DNA from: CAXBCP01 sp963977005
GTDB lineage: Bacteria > Pseudomonadota > Alphaproteobacteria > MPNO01 > UBA830
DNA: 64,000 nucleotides
Reading direction: 5' to 3'
NCBI GenBank assembly: GCA_963977005.1
Contig: CAXBMQ010000023.1
Location: forward strand, 9,560-73,559
Shown: piece by piece, positions 53,771 through 62,900 of the stretch
How the letters are laid out: every line of letters begins with the position of its first letter
Numbering within the stretch: position 1 is the stretch's first letter
The notes under the pieces: model-generated
The model's input: the letters and a program-made list of their open reading frames with translations, nothing else
Told to the model about the DNA's origin: nothing
The model's database searches: none
Translations under genes and position numbers: made by a program

Positions 53771-54348
53771 TGCAGCGCATGGCCTGTTTCGAGAAAATTG
53801 CGGCGGCGCGCGACGACGCAATCGTCGTTGCCACGTATACGTCAGCGTTCGAATGGCACCGGGTCGACCCAAACCCGCTCAATTTCGTCAGCGTCGGCGC
53901 GATGGGCCAGGCATCGTCGCACGGCCTCGGCCTCGCCATCGGACTGCCGGACCAGAAGATTATCGTACTCGACGGCGACGGCAGCCTGCTGATGAACCTG
54001 TCGACCCTGACGACGATTTCCAATGCCGCGCCGACGAACCTGATCCATTTCGTCGTCGAAAACGGCACATATGAAGCCAATGGCGGCCACCCGGTACCAG
54101 CGCAGGGCAAGGCAGACCTCGCCGCAATGGCGCGCGCGGCAGGCTACGCCGAGGCGCGAACGTATGAAGGGCTGAACCAGTTCGCTGCAGACCTGCTGGA
54201 CCTGTTGGCAACGCCCGGTCCGGTATTCGCCGCGCTCAAGGTCGAAGCGGGCGACGCCCCGCCGCTGGATTACGACTATGACTGGCTGCACAGCGCCGAC
54301 CGCCGACGCGAGTTCCGCGATGCCGTGAAGCCGCTGCTGAAAAGCTAG
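53767..54348 (+). CDS. TPP-dependent decarboxylase, beta (pyrophosphate-binding) subunit, ComE-like
   Basis: This 193-residue partner holds the TPP motif: VLDGDGSLLMN (Gly70-Asp71-Gly72) and, 27 residues later, the Asn99 of VENGTYEANGG. GAMGQASSHGLGLAIGLPDQ precedes it. Together with the alpha subunit it should decarboxylate a 2-oxo acid such as sulfopyruvate or phosphonopyruvate, but the remaining coenzyme M or phosphonate genes are missing and the substrate is open. It is followed by a paiB remnant on the other strand. Confidence 0.87.
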   Translation: MMQRMACFEKIAAARDDAIVVATYTSAFEWHRVDPNPLNFVSVGAMGQASSHGLGLAIGLPDQKIIVLDGDGSLLMNLSTLTTISNAAPTNLIHFVVENGTYEANGGHPVPAQGKADLAAMARAAGYAEARTYEGLNQFAADLLDLLATPGPVFAALKVEAGDAPPLDYDYDWLHSADRRREFRDAVKPLLKS

Positions 54349-54585
54349 CCGGGAATATTTCGGGCGACATCGCTGGCGATGTCAGAGCCCACTTCTGTCA
54401 AGCCCTCGACAGCACGGGCGCGGTCCGCGGCGCCCCGATTCCGGCTCATCTTCCTTTGCCCTCAAGTGACGTGACCGCGATTTCGAGTCCCACAATTCCA
54501 GTCACTATCCTGTCAACAAAGTCAGCCGGGACGTCGGCCACACCGGATTGGGCGGGCAATACATGGAAGCCTTTCAGGCGGCGAA
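54345..54585 (-). pseudogene. Frameshifted 3' remnant of a PaiB-like FMN-binding protein gene
   Basis: On the minus strand the C-terminal part of a PaiB-family protein can be recognised: VADVPADFVDRIVTGIVGLE, then EIAVTSLEGK. The family's next block, WKMSQNRPxADRAGVxxGL, appears one frame off as KMSRNRGAADRARAVEGL. Restoring one missing base (GGCAAA-T-GGAAGATG) joins the two frames. The N-terminal two thirds of the usual 200-residue protein are absent. The relic lies in the short gap between the TPP-enzyme beta gene and the 2OG oxygenase gene. Confidence 0.7.
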
Positions 54586-54587
54586 AA

Positions 54588-55406
54588 TCACGACCAGTAG
54601 ATAAAATTCCCGTCGGGCATCCGCCCGATATAGGTGCTGACACCCATACGGCGCTGGCCCTGTTCCACCGCCGTCCATTCATGCGGGTTGTGGGAATTGA
54701 ACATCACGACGTCGCCCCTGGCTGGCGTATAGACATGGGTTTCGGCGCCGTCGACATAGGACCGGCTGAATCCCTCGATTTCGACCTTTTCGCCCGGTTT
54801 GCTCGATACACGGTAGGGACGGTTATGCAGAGTGGTCTTTCCCCCCTCGCCCTCAACGTGGCTTGCGAAGAAATTCCAGGTGATCTGGCTGGCGACCCGG
54901 CTGATCATGTAGTCCCGCGCGCTGTACATCGTCACGTCTGCATGCAGGGTGCCGCCGCCGCTGGTTTCGCGGATGATACCGGCATAATAACGCCCGTAGC
55001 CGGGCTCCTCAGCCAGATCGAGGGAGCTTTCGGGATAGAGATCACGCAAGAGCGCCCACATGCGATCGAACGGGTTCCACGTCATATGCGACAGCACGGC
55101 TTCGTGTTCGCGCCAGGCCTGCTCGACCTCCGCAAAATACGCTTCTTTCGATTCTTTCCGTTTCTCGAACTGGGTCAGCCCGACATAGCGCGGCGGCCGG
55201 ACCAACCCCGGCACCTTATACGTCTTGTTCAGGCCGACGCGGTCCATCGCAGCGACCAGTTCGTCGCATTCGGCATCGGTCGCGAATTTCCGGATCCGGA
55301 TACACGGTATGTCGAATGCGCAGAGCGCCTCGAACGTTTCGCGCGTCAGCGGCGGTTCGTCGTGACTTTTCCACCGGGTGGGCGCTGTTGCGGTATCGGC
55401 TTCCAT
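54588..55406 (-). CDS. 2-oxoglutarate/Fe(II)-dependent oxygenase-like protein
   Basis: This 272-residue protein has the double-stranded beta-helix iron site: His155 and Asp157 in GGGTLHADVTMY and the distal His242 in GDVVMFNSHNPHEW, with Arg252 or Arg253 placed for 2-oxoglutarate. The extended N-terminal domain (EALCAFDIPCIRIRKFATDA) is helical. Such enzymes hydroxylate or halogenate amino acids or small molecules. Asp at the carboxylate position indicates a hydroxylase rather than a halogenase (where it is Gly or Ala). It is followed 26 bp upstream by the luciferase-like monooxygenase gene on the same strand, a possible pathway partner. Confidence 0.82.
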   Translation of the reverse strand: MEADTATAPTRWKSHDEPPLTRETFEALCAFDIPCIRIRKFATDAECDELVAAMDRVGLNKTYKVPGLVRPPRYVGLTQFEKRKESKEAYFAEVEQAWREHEAVLSHMTWNPFDRMWALLRDLYPESSLDLAEEPGYGRYYAGIIRETSGGGTLHADVTMYSARDYMISRVASQITWNFFASHVEGEGGKTTLHNRPYRVSSKPGEKVEIEGFSRSYVDGAETHVYTPARGDVVMFNSHNPHEWTAVEQGQRRMGVSTYIGRMPDGNFIYWS

Positions 55407-55432
55407 GAACTTCCTCCTGGATATTCCCGCGG

Positions 55433-56470
55433 TCAGAGGTCCGCCAGCTTCGGCATCACTTCCTCGCCGAACAACGTGATCGATCTGAGCGCGTCTTCAT
55501 GCGCCATATCGCCGATATTAAAGGCGATCACCATATAGTTCACCCCCAGCGCCTCGATCTGTTCCGCCAGCTGCTCGCGCACGGTTTCCGGCGAGCCGGC
55601 GACATGCGCGCCGCCGGCGATCGCCTTTTCCACCGTATCGACGGTATTGCGGGCGAAAGCGGGACCTTCGACATTGTTTTCCCGCCACAGCTTGGTCAGG
55701 CTGTCATGCCAGACCTTGTAGGCGGGACCGGCGATCTTCAACGCTTCTGCGTCGGTTTCCGCAACGGTCACCTGACGGCTGATCCCGACGGCGGCGCCGC
55801 CGGGAAACGGCCTCCGGGCGCCCGCAGTGCTGCCACGTTTGGCATAGGCGTCCCGGAACGCAGCGATATTCGTCTTCGCCGCCTCGACGGGCCCGAGGGT
55901 GCAGTAGTGGAAACCGTTTTCGCCCGCATATTTACTGCCGTCGGGATTCGAAGACGGATACCAGAGCGGCGGATGCGGATCCTGCAGCGGACGCAGTTCC
56001 ATCGGTACATCGGTGTAGTTGAAATGCTTTCCGGAATAGGAAAGCTTCTCGTGCGTCATGCCCTCGATCAGGACTTCGAGGGCCTCGCCATATACCTCCC
56101 GCGCAGTGTCGGGATCGTAGTTGTGATAATTGAGCTCGAACGGCGATACGCCCCGGCCGACACCCAGTTCCATCCGTCCGTTCGACAGGTGGTCGAACAT
56201 GCCGATTTCCTCGATCAGGCGCAGTGGCGAGTAAAGCGGCAGCAGATAGGTCAGCGGGCCGAGGCGGATATCGGTCGTCGCCTGGGCGACGGCGCCGAGA
56301 AACACACCCGGGACAGGCACCATGTTTAGCGGGGTCGCATGGTGTTCCGCCACGTGATAGGCGTAAAAACCGAGCCGGTCCGCCGCAGCGACGTAGTCGA
56401 CCCGCTGCGAAAACTGTTCGGCAAGAGGACGGCCCGACTTATCGACGTGATCGAAAACACCGAATTTCAT
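55433..56470 (-). CDS. LLM-class flavin-dependent oxidoreductase (luciferase-like monooxygenase)
   Basis: This 345-residue protein belongs to the bacterial-luciferase-like family: FGVFDHVDKSGRPLAEQFSQ at the start, YAYHVAEHHATPLNMVPVPG, IRLGPLTYLLPLYSPLRLIE, MLSNGRMELGVGRG-like signature (HLSNGRMELGVGRGVSPFEL) and DAEALKIAGPAY. These enzymes use FMNH2 and oxygen (or F420). The chosen ATG at 56470 begins at the conserved N-terminus; it has only a weak ribosome-binding site. It appears to be the first gene of an operon with the 2OG oxygenase. Confidence 0.9.
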   Translation of the reverse strand: MKFGVFDHVDKSGRPLAEQFSQRVDYVAAADRLGFYAYHVAEHHATPLNMVPVPGVFLGAVAQATTDIRLGPLTYLLPLYSPLRLIEEIGMFDHLSNGRMELGVGRGVSPFELNYHNYDPDTAREVYGEALEVLIEGMTHEKLSYSGKHFNYTDVPMELRPLQDPHPPLWYPSSNPDGSKYAGENGFHYCTLGPVEAAKTNIAAFRDAYAKRGSTAGARRPFPGGAAVGISRQVTVAETDAEALKIAGPAYKVWHDSLTKLWRENNVEGPAFARNTVDTVEKAIAGGAHVAGSPETVREQLAEQIEALGVNYMVIAFNIGDMAHEDALRSITLFGEEVMPKLADL

Positions 56471-56539
56471 TCTTGTTGTCCCGCCAAAAAAATCCACTGC
56501 CTATTCTTAGCTGATTCCGCTTTGGCGGGAAATGTCGGC

Positions 56540-57844
56540 TTAGTCCTCCCGGAAAGCCCGGTTGAAGCTCTCGGCGACGGGCTTCATGAAATAGCCGAGC
56601 GCCGTATTGGCGCCGGTGACGATCATAACCTCGGCCTGCATACCGGGGTGCAGGGTCACACCTCCCAGGCTCTCGCGAATGGTGGCAGGGAGGCCGATCC
56701 GCGCGAGATAGTATCCCTCGGGCGTAAACTGATCGCTTAACCGATCGGCCGATACCGATACGACCTCGCCATCGACGGGTACGGTGTTTCGCTGGCTAAG
56801 GGCGGTGAAGCGGACCTGGGCCGCCAGTCCCGCCCGCACGATATCGATATCCTGCGGACTGACCTTGGCTTCGACGATAAGGCTCCCGTCGGTGGGCACG
56901 ATATCCATAATCGCTTCCCCCGCCGCGATGACCCCACCGGTGGTCGCGATTTTCAGGCCGACTACCGTGCCGGCGATCGGTGCCCGGATTTCGGTCCTCG
57001 ACAGCACATCGCTCGATGCGCTGCGCCGTTCGCCCAGATCGTGGAGCTGGGATTCGACTTCTCGCAACTCCCGGACGACCTCGTTGAGGCGCTCGGTTTT
57101 CAGTTCCTCGATTTTGAGCTGGGTCTCCCCGATCGTCTGTTGGGCGCGTGCGACTGCGGCAATGTTCCTGCCGCGACCGCCGCCGATTTCTGCCGCGCGG
57201 CGCTCGAGCGCCAGCAGCCTCGGCTTGGCGACCAGACCACGCCGGACCAGCGACCGGATTCCCGAAAGTTCTTCCTCGATAAGCGCAAGCTGGCGATCGT
57301 CCGCCTTGATCTGGGCCCGCAGGCCGCGGATCTCGGTACGCACCTGCGCATCGCGTTTCCGCAACAGCGCGGTCTTGCTGGCAAGCGCGTTCCGCCGTGC
57401 CTCAAAAATGCGTCGCTGTCCGTCCATGGCAGCGCGCACGCGGGGATCTTTAGACGCCGCGTGTATATCTGCGGGAAAAGTCAGCATCTCGGCACCGTCG
57501 CGTTCTGCTTTCAGCCGCGCCGCCAGACTTCGCGCAGCGATAGACCTGCCGTCGACCAGCGACAGCATTGCCTGGGCCTGGGTCTGCTGGAGTCGCACCA
57601 GGACCTGCCCGGCTTTTACCACCGCACCGTCCCTGACGAGAATTTCACTGACGATTCCGCCCTCGAAATGCTGGATCGTCTTGCGCCGGCCGTCGACCAT
57701 CACCTCTCCGGAGGCGATTGCAGCGGTGTTCAGCGGCGCGATCGCGGCCCAAATGCCGAAAATGCCGAAAAACACGCCAACAATAGCGGCGCCGATGAAG
57801 ACGATTCGACCGACCGGGGGCTTTGTAAGTTCGATATCAGCCAA
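56540..57844 (-). CDS. Type I secretion periplasmic adaptor (HlyD/PrsE-like)
   Basis: This 434-residue membrane fusion protein has one N-terminal membrane helix (IVFIGAAIVGVFFGIFGIWA), the lipoyl half-motif VDGRRKTIQHFEGGIVSEIL, long coiled coils (about 95-270) and the C-terminal half RAPIAGTVVGLKIATTGGVI with the beta-barrel domain. It bridges the ABC protein and an outer-membrane TolC-type channel. Its start overlaps the ABC-protein stop by 8 bp. Divergent orientation to the RTX protease gene indicates that protein is the cargo. Confidence 0.95.
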   Translation of the reverse strand: MADIELTKPPVGRIVFIGAAIVGVFFGIFGIWAAIAPLNTAAIASGEVMVDGRRKTIQHFEGGIVSEILVRDGAVVKAGQVLVRLQQTQAQAMLSLVDGRSIAARSLAARLKAERDGAEMLTFPADIHAASKDPRVRAAMDGQRRIFEARRNALASKTALLRKRDAQVRTEIRGLRAQIKADDRQLALIEEELSGIRSLVRRGLVAKPRLLALERRAAEIGGGRGRNIAAVARAQQTIGETQLKIEELKTERLNEVVRELREVESQLHDLGERRSASSDVLSRTEIRAPIAGTVVGLKIATTGGVIAAGEAIMDIVPTDGSLIVEAKVSPQDIDIVRAGLAAQVRFTALSQRNTVPVDGEVVSVSADRLSDQFTPEGYYLARIGLPATIRESLGGVTLHPGMQAEVMIVTGANTALGYFMKPVAESFNRAFRED

Positions 57845-59657
57845 AACTCACCTCCCCTGTGCCGCCGGGATTTACCTGTTTTTCGGCTGTGGAACTCCCC
57901 GCCTCGGGGTTTGACAGATCGGTGGATCGACCTGGCTGTATCGTATCGGACCGCCCGGGATCGGCGGCGCTTGCGTTCGGCATGACCCGTGCCAGGACCT
58001 CGTCGCGCGGACCGATCATCCGCACCATGCCATCCTGCATGACCAGAATTTTGTCGATATGACGCAGAATGCTGGGCCGGTGCGCCACAACAATGACGGT
58101 TGTTCCGCAGGTTTTCAGAATATCGATCGCCCGCTGAAGCGCTTTCTCGCCTTCGGCATCAAGATTCGAGTTCGGTTCGTCCAGCAACACGAAACGCGGC
58201 CCGCCATAGACTGCCCGGGCGAGAGCGATACGCTGGCGTTCACCGCCGGACAGGGCGCTGCCGCTGGCGCCAATCGGCATATCATAGCCTTTTGGCAGGT
58301 TCATGATTGTCGCGTGGACGCCCGCCAGCCGCGCGGCGCCGATCACCATGTTGTCGTCATTGTCCTGAAGTCGGGCGATAGCATCGGTGACCGTCTCTCC
58401 GATCAGGCCGATTTCCTGGGGCAGATAGCCCACGTACTTGCCGCGTTCCTCCCCGTTCCATCTGGAAATCTCCATCCCGTCGAGACGCACATGACCGGTA
58501 TGCGGCGTATCGACTCCAACCAGCAGCCGGGCCAGGGTCGACTTTCCGGCAGCTGATGGCCCGATGATCGCCAGTGTTTCGCCCGCCGCCACCTCGAACG
58601 ACACATTGCGCAAGGCCGGCCGGTCCATACCCTTGTGGACAAAGCTGACGCCTTCGACCGTGATCTTTCCATCGGGTTCGGGAAGTTCCGTCGTCGTCGT
58701 ATCGGGCACCTCGCGCTCGAGAAGACTGCGTACCCGCCTCCAGGCATCGATCGCGCTGCGCGCCGATCGCCAGGTGGTTACCGCCTGGTCAACAGGCGCC
58801 AGAGCACGGCCCATCAGGATGGATGCGGCAATCATGCCGCCAGGCGACAGGTTACCACCGATCACCAGCCACGCACCGATCCCGAGAATGCCGATCTGCA
58901 GCAACTGCCGCGTGAATTTCGTCACACCGGTGAGAAATCCAGCGCGGCCGCCGCTCATGTTCTGTGCCGCAAGCGCCGTCTGGTTGAGGCGGTTCCAGCG
59001 GGCCAGTACACCCGCCCGCATGCCCATGGCTTCGACGATATCGGCGCGCTGGATCGCCGCGTCCGCAAAGCCCATCGATTTCGCACTGGCGGCCGATGCC
59101 GCCGCGCTGGAGTGACGCGTGATCCAGTCATTGAGCACGGCCAGCGCGAGGAGCACTACCGCCCCCGAAACCGAGACCCAGCCCAGGACCGGATGGAGCA
59201 GGAACATAAAGCCGATAAAGACCGGCATCCACGGCGCATCGAGAATAGGAATGGCCGACGGGCCCGACAGAAATGCCTTTATTTCCGACAAATCCCTCAG
59301 CTTTTCCGGGGATTTTCGGCCTTCCCTGCCCAAAGCGACGGTAATACTCATATCGAGCACTACCGGACTGATCTGGTCGTCCAGCCAGCCGCCAACCTTC
59401 TGCATGATCCGCGTGCGGATAATATCGAGCGCCGCCATGGTCGACAGGGCGATGACGGCGATCAATGTCAGCATCACCAGTGTTTCGCCGCTGCGACTGA
59501 CCAGAACACGGTCAAAAACCTGCATCATGTAGATGGAGGACGTGAGCATAAGAAGGTTAATGCACAGGCTATAGGCCATGATCGCTGCAAACGCACCGCT
59601 ACAGGCGCGTCTCATGCGGTCAAGCAGAGCGTCAGGACGGAGCGTGATATCCGTCAT
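57837..59657 (-). CDS. Type I secretion ABC permease/ATPase (PrtD-like)
   Basis: This 606-residue inner-membrane exporter has an N-terminal six-helix transmembrane domain (starting AIMAYSLCINLLMLTSSIYM) and a C-terminal ATPase with Walker A GPSAAGKS (366-373), signature LSGGERQ (469-475), Walker B LLDEP (491-495) and VAHRPS. No N-terminal C39-like domain is present, as in PrtD for RTX proteases. It exports unprocessed cargo through a C-terminal signal. A further 30 residues at its C-terminus are low-complexity. No TolC gene is encoded in this window. Confidence 0.95.
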   Translation of the reverse strand: MTDITLRPDALLDRMRRACSGAFAAIMAYSLCINLLMLTSSIYMMQVFDRVLVSRSGETLVMLTLIAVIALSTMAALDIIRTRIMQKVGGWLDDQISPVVLDMSITVALGREGRKSPEKLRDLSEIKAFLSGPSAIPILDAPWMPVFIGFMFLLHPVLGWVSVSGAVVLLALAVLNDWITRHSSAAASAASAKSMGFADAAIQRADIVEAMGMRAGVLARWNRLNQTALAAQNMSGGRAGFLTGVTKFTRQLLQIGILGIGAWLVIGGNLSPGGMIAASILMGRALAPVDQAVTTWRSARSAIDAWRRVRSLLEREVPDTTTTELPEPDGKITVEGVSFVHKGMDRPALRNVSFEVAAGETLAIIGPSAAGKSTLARLLVGVDTPHTGHVRLDGMEISRWNGEERGKYVGYLPQEIGLIGETVTDAIARLQDNDDNMVIGAARLAGVHATIMNLPKGYDMPIGASGSALSGGERQRIALARAVYGGPRFVLLDEPNSNLDAEGEKALQRAIDILKTCGTTVIVVAHRPSILRHIDKILVMQDGMVRMIGPRDEVLARVMPNASAADPGRSDTIQPGRSTDLSNPEAGSSTAEKQVNPGGTGEVSFG

Positions 59658-59906
59658 GCGCCGCCGTCCGACGCACGCTGAGAGCGCCGGGAAACCTGTG
59701 CTGCGTCTCTTATAGGGCAGAGATCAATCATTTTTAGGCGATTTTTAAATTTCGTTTAGCGTTTACCAATTTCCGCAAACCAAATTTAACCGATGAAAGG
59801 TTATTAAATCGTTGGCTTCGAGATCCAGGATGGATTTTGCCTGCCGTCCCTGCCCGTCAAAGAGACATTGCAGGGATAGCGAATGACAACCAAGTAGGTG
59901 CATGTC
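59658..59906. promoter_or_regulatory. Divergent control region between the type I exporter and the RTX protease
   Basis: This 249-bp gap is clearly more AT-rich than its surroundings (for example TTTTTAGGCGATTTTTAAATTT around 59730-59751) and must hold promoters for both directions. I did not find a pair of boxes good enough to name. AGGTG at 59896-59900 serves as ribosome-binding site for the protease gene. Confidence 0.4.
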
Positions 59907-62900
59907 GTGGCTCTACCCCGCATGACAAAGCTGATCGATCTGGTACGCGACGCGGTCATGCACGGCGGCGACCGGCCCGGTGGGCGTCTGCCCGATGGAT
60001 CCACCGAATCCGGACTCCGCGATCTGTCAGAAACCGTCAGTCCCCCGATGGACACCGCTGTATCATCCACGGCGATCCATTCAGCCACCGGATTGCCCTC
60101 GCTTGCGCCTGTCCTGAAAGAAACCGACATCCTCGATGCGCCCGATCTCCTTTCAACCTGGGACGCGACGTCAGGAGAGGATGGTTTCGGAGGCGCGCTC
60201 GACTTCTTCGGCAAAGAGTTCGGAACGGAGGAAGCATTCGGCGGCCCGGACAGTTTCTCCTTCGATCTGGAGACGAACGACAAGGCGGTCGGAGTGGACT
60301 CGCCTGCACCGAACCCTATACCCCGAACCCAAGACGCAGACGTCGACGTGTTCGCCTTTGGCGAAATATCCAACAGCGATTTTCTCGACTTCGCTTCGCT
60401 CGATACGGAAGCTTCCTTCATCACCGATGCCGCGGACGCCGGGGCCTCCGGCACGCCTGTCGCGGGTAACAATGGAGGCTTCACCGTACATCCTGTCGGC
60501 TGTGGCTGCACCGACTGCTGTGCCGACGGCAACGACCATGGCCACGATCATGGATCGGAATCGCATGTCTATGCATCGGATGGCGGGGACACGCCGGCGC
60601 CGGTAGACGGTGGCCCAACATCGGGTTTCACGGTTTCGACAATCGCGACATCGGGCGAGAACGACATCGACAGTCTGTTGCAGACCTATCGGTGGGGATC
60701 GGGCAGCGGCACCGTCGAAATGACGTACAGTTTCGGCACGTCCAACTCGGTATACGCTTCGGGCTATTCGGAACCGACCAACGGGTTCGGCGAATTCAGC
60801 GATCATCAGAAAGCGGCGACACGCTCGGTACTGGATTACTGGTCCAATGTCGCAAACATCACGTTTACCGAAGTCACCGACAGCGCAACCGTCGCCGGCG
60901 ATTTCCGCTTCGCGAAGAGCAGCGAGCCGTCAACGGCGTGGGCCTATCTGCCCAACTCGGGTGCAACGGGTGGCGATGTCTGGGTCGGCCCGAGCTCCTA
61001 TTACAACGACATGTCCGAGGGCACATACGGCTTCCAGACGATGCTGCATGAAATGGGCCACGCGCTCGGCCTGATGCATACGCATCAGGGCGCGGTCTCC
61101 GCGACATCGGACATCGACTGGACCGGTTATTCGGTCATGAGCTACCGGTCCTATGTCGATGCGCCCCTGACCGGGTACACGCAGAGCTATTATCCGACAA
61201 CGCCGATGATCAACGATATCAAGGCGATCCAGCATATCTACGGTGCCAATTCGTCTTACAATTCGGGCGACACGACCTATAGCTGGACCACCGGCGGCCG
61301 CATTCTCGAAACGATCTGGGATGCGGGCGGTACCGATACGATCGACTGGTCGAACCAGTCTTCCGCCGCGGAGATCAATCTGACCAGCGGTGTCTGGAGC
61401 AAACTGGGGCCGAGCTATTATTCGAAATGGCCGACCGCCGAAGACCGCACGCTAATGATTGCGGAAAATGCCGTGATCGAAAATGCCATCGGCGGTTCCG
61501 CGGCGGATACCATCACCGGCAACGCGGCCGCGAACGTTCTGACCGGCGGCGGCGGAAACGATGCGCTTACCGGTGGGTCCGGTGACGACCGTTTCGTCTT
61601 TGCCTCGGGTTTCGGGACGGACACGATATCCGATTTCACTGCCGGCGACGGGTCGGACGACACGCTCGATTTCTCGGCCTACGGTTACACGACTTATGCC
61701 GATATCCTGTCGAGTATTTCGATGACCGATGTGAGCGGCAATGCCGTTCTGACCATTGGCAGCGACAGCGTAACGCTGACGGGCGTAGCGTCATCGAGCC
61801 TGGACGTTGATGATTTCTTCGGCGTTATCGCCGGCGCGACGGCAGGTGACGACACGCTGCTGGGGACGTCAGAAAATGACGTTATCGACGGGCTGGCCGG
61901 AAACGATTCAATCGGTGGCAATGGCGGTAACGACTTCCTGCGGGGCGGGGCGGGTGATGATGCAATATCCGGCAATGCCGGCAATGACAGCCTTTATGGC
62001 GATGCCGGTTCGGATATCCTGAATGGCGGGACCGGCGACGACGGCCTGTACGGCGGTGCCGGACGTGACACGTTCACGTTCTCTGCCGGCTTCGGCGACG
62101 ACACGATCAACGATTTTACGGTCGGTTTCGACAGCATCGACCTTTCGGCACTGGACATCGCCGATTTCAATGCCCTGCTGTCGAACACGGCGGATGTCAG
62201 CGGCAATGCCGTCATTACGCTTAGCGGCAACACGATCACGCTGACGGGTATCACCAAAGCGCAGCTGCAACAGGGCGATTTCGTCGGCGTGAACCCGGTC
62301 GGGACTTCGGGCAACGATGTCATCACCGGATTCGATACCGACGACACGATCGACGGGCTTGCAGGCAACGACGTCATCAATGGCGGCGCAGGCGCGGACA
62401 CGTTGGACGGCGGCGCGGGCGACGATCGCCTGATCGGCGGCGCCGGCGCCGATTCCATGACCGGTGGCGCCGGCGACGACACGTTTATCGTCGACAATGC
62501 GGGCGACACGGTGACCGAGGGCAGCGGCGGCGGCACCGATACCGTGGAATCGTCGGTTTCGTTCACCATCGGGGATTTCGTCGAGAACCTCGAACTCAGC
62601 CTGTCGTCGAATATCGACGGCACCGGCAACAGTCTCGCAAACCGGATCACCGGCAATAGCGGCGACAACGTGCTCACTGGCAATGGCGGGAACGATACGC
62701 TTTTCGGCCTAGCCGGAGACGATACCCTGAACGGTGGCGACGGGGCCGATTCGCTGATCGGCGGCGACGGGGCCGATACGGTAAATGCCGGTGCCGGCGA
62801 CGACTGGGTGCGCGGCGAAGCGGGTAACGACATTCTCAACGGCGATGCCGGGAACGACAAAATGCTCGGCGAGGCCGGGAACGACACGCTGGATGGCGGC

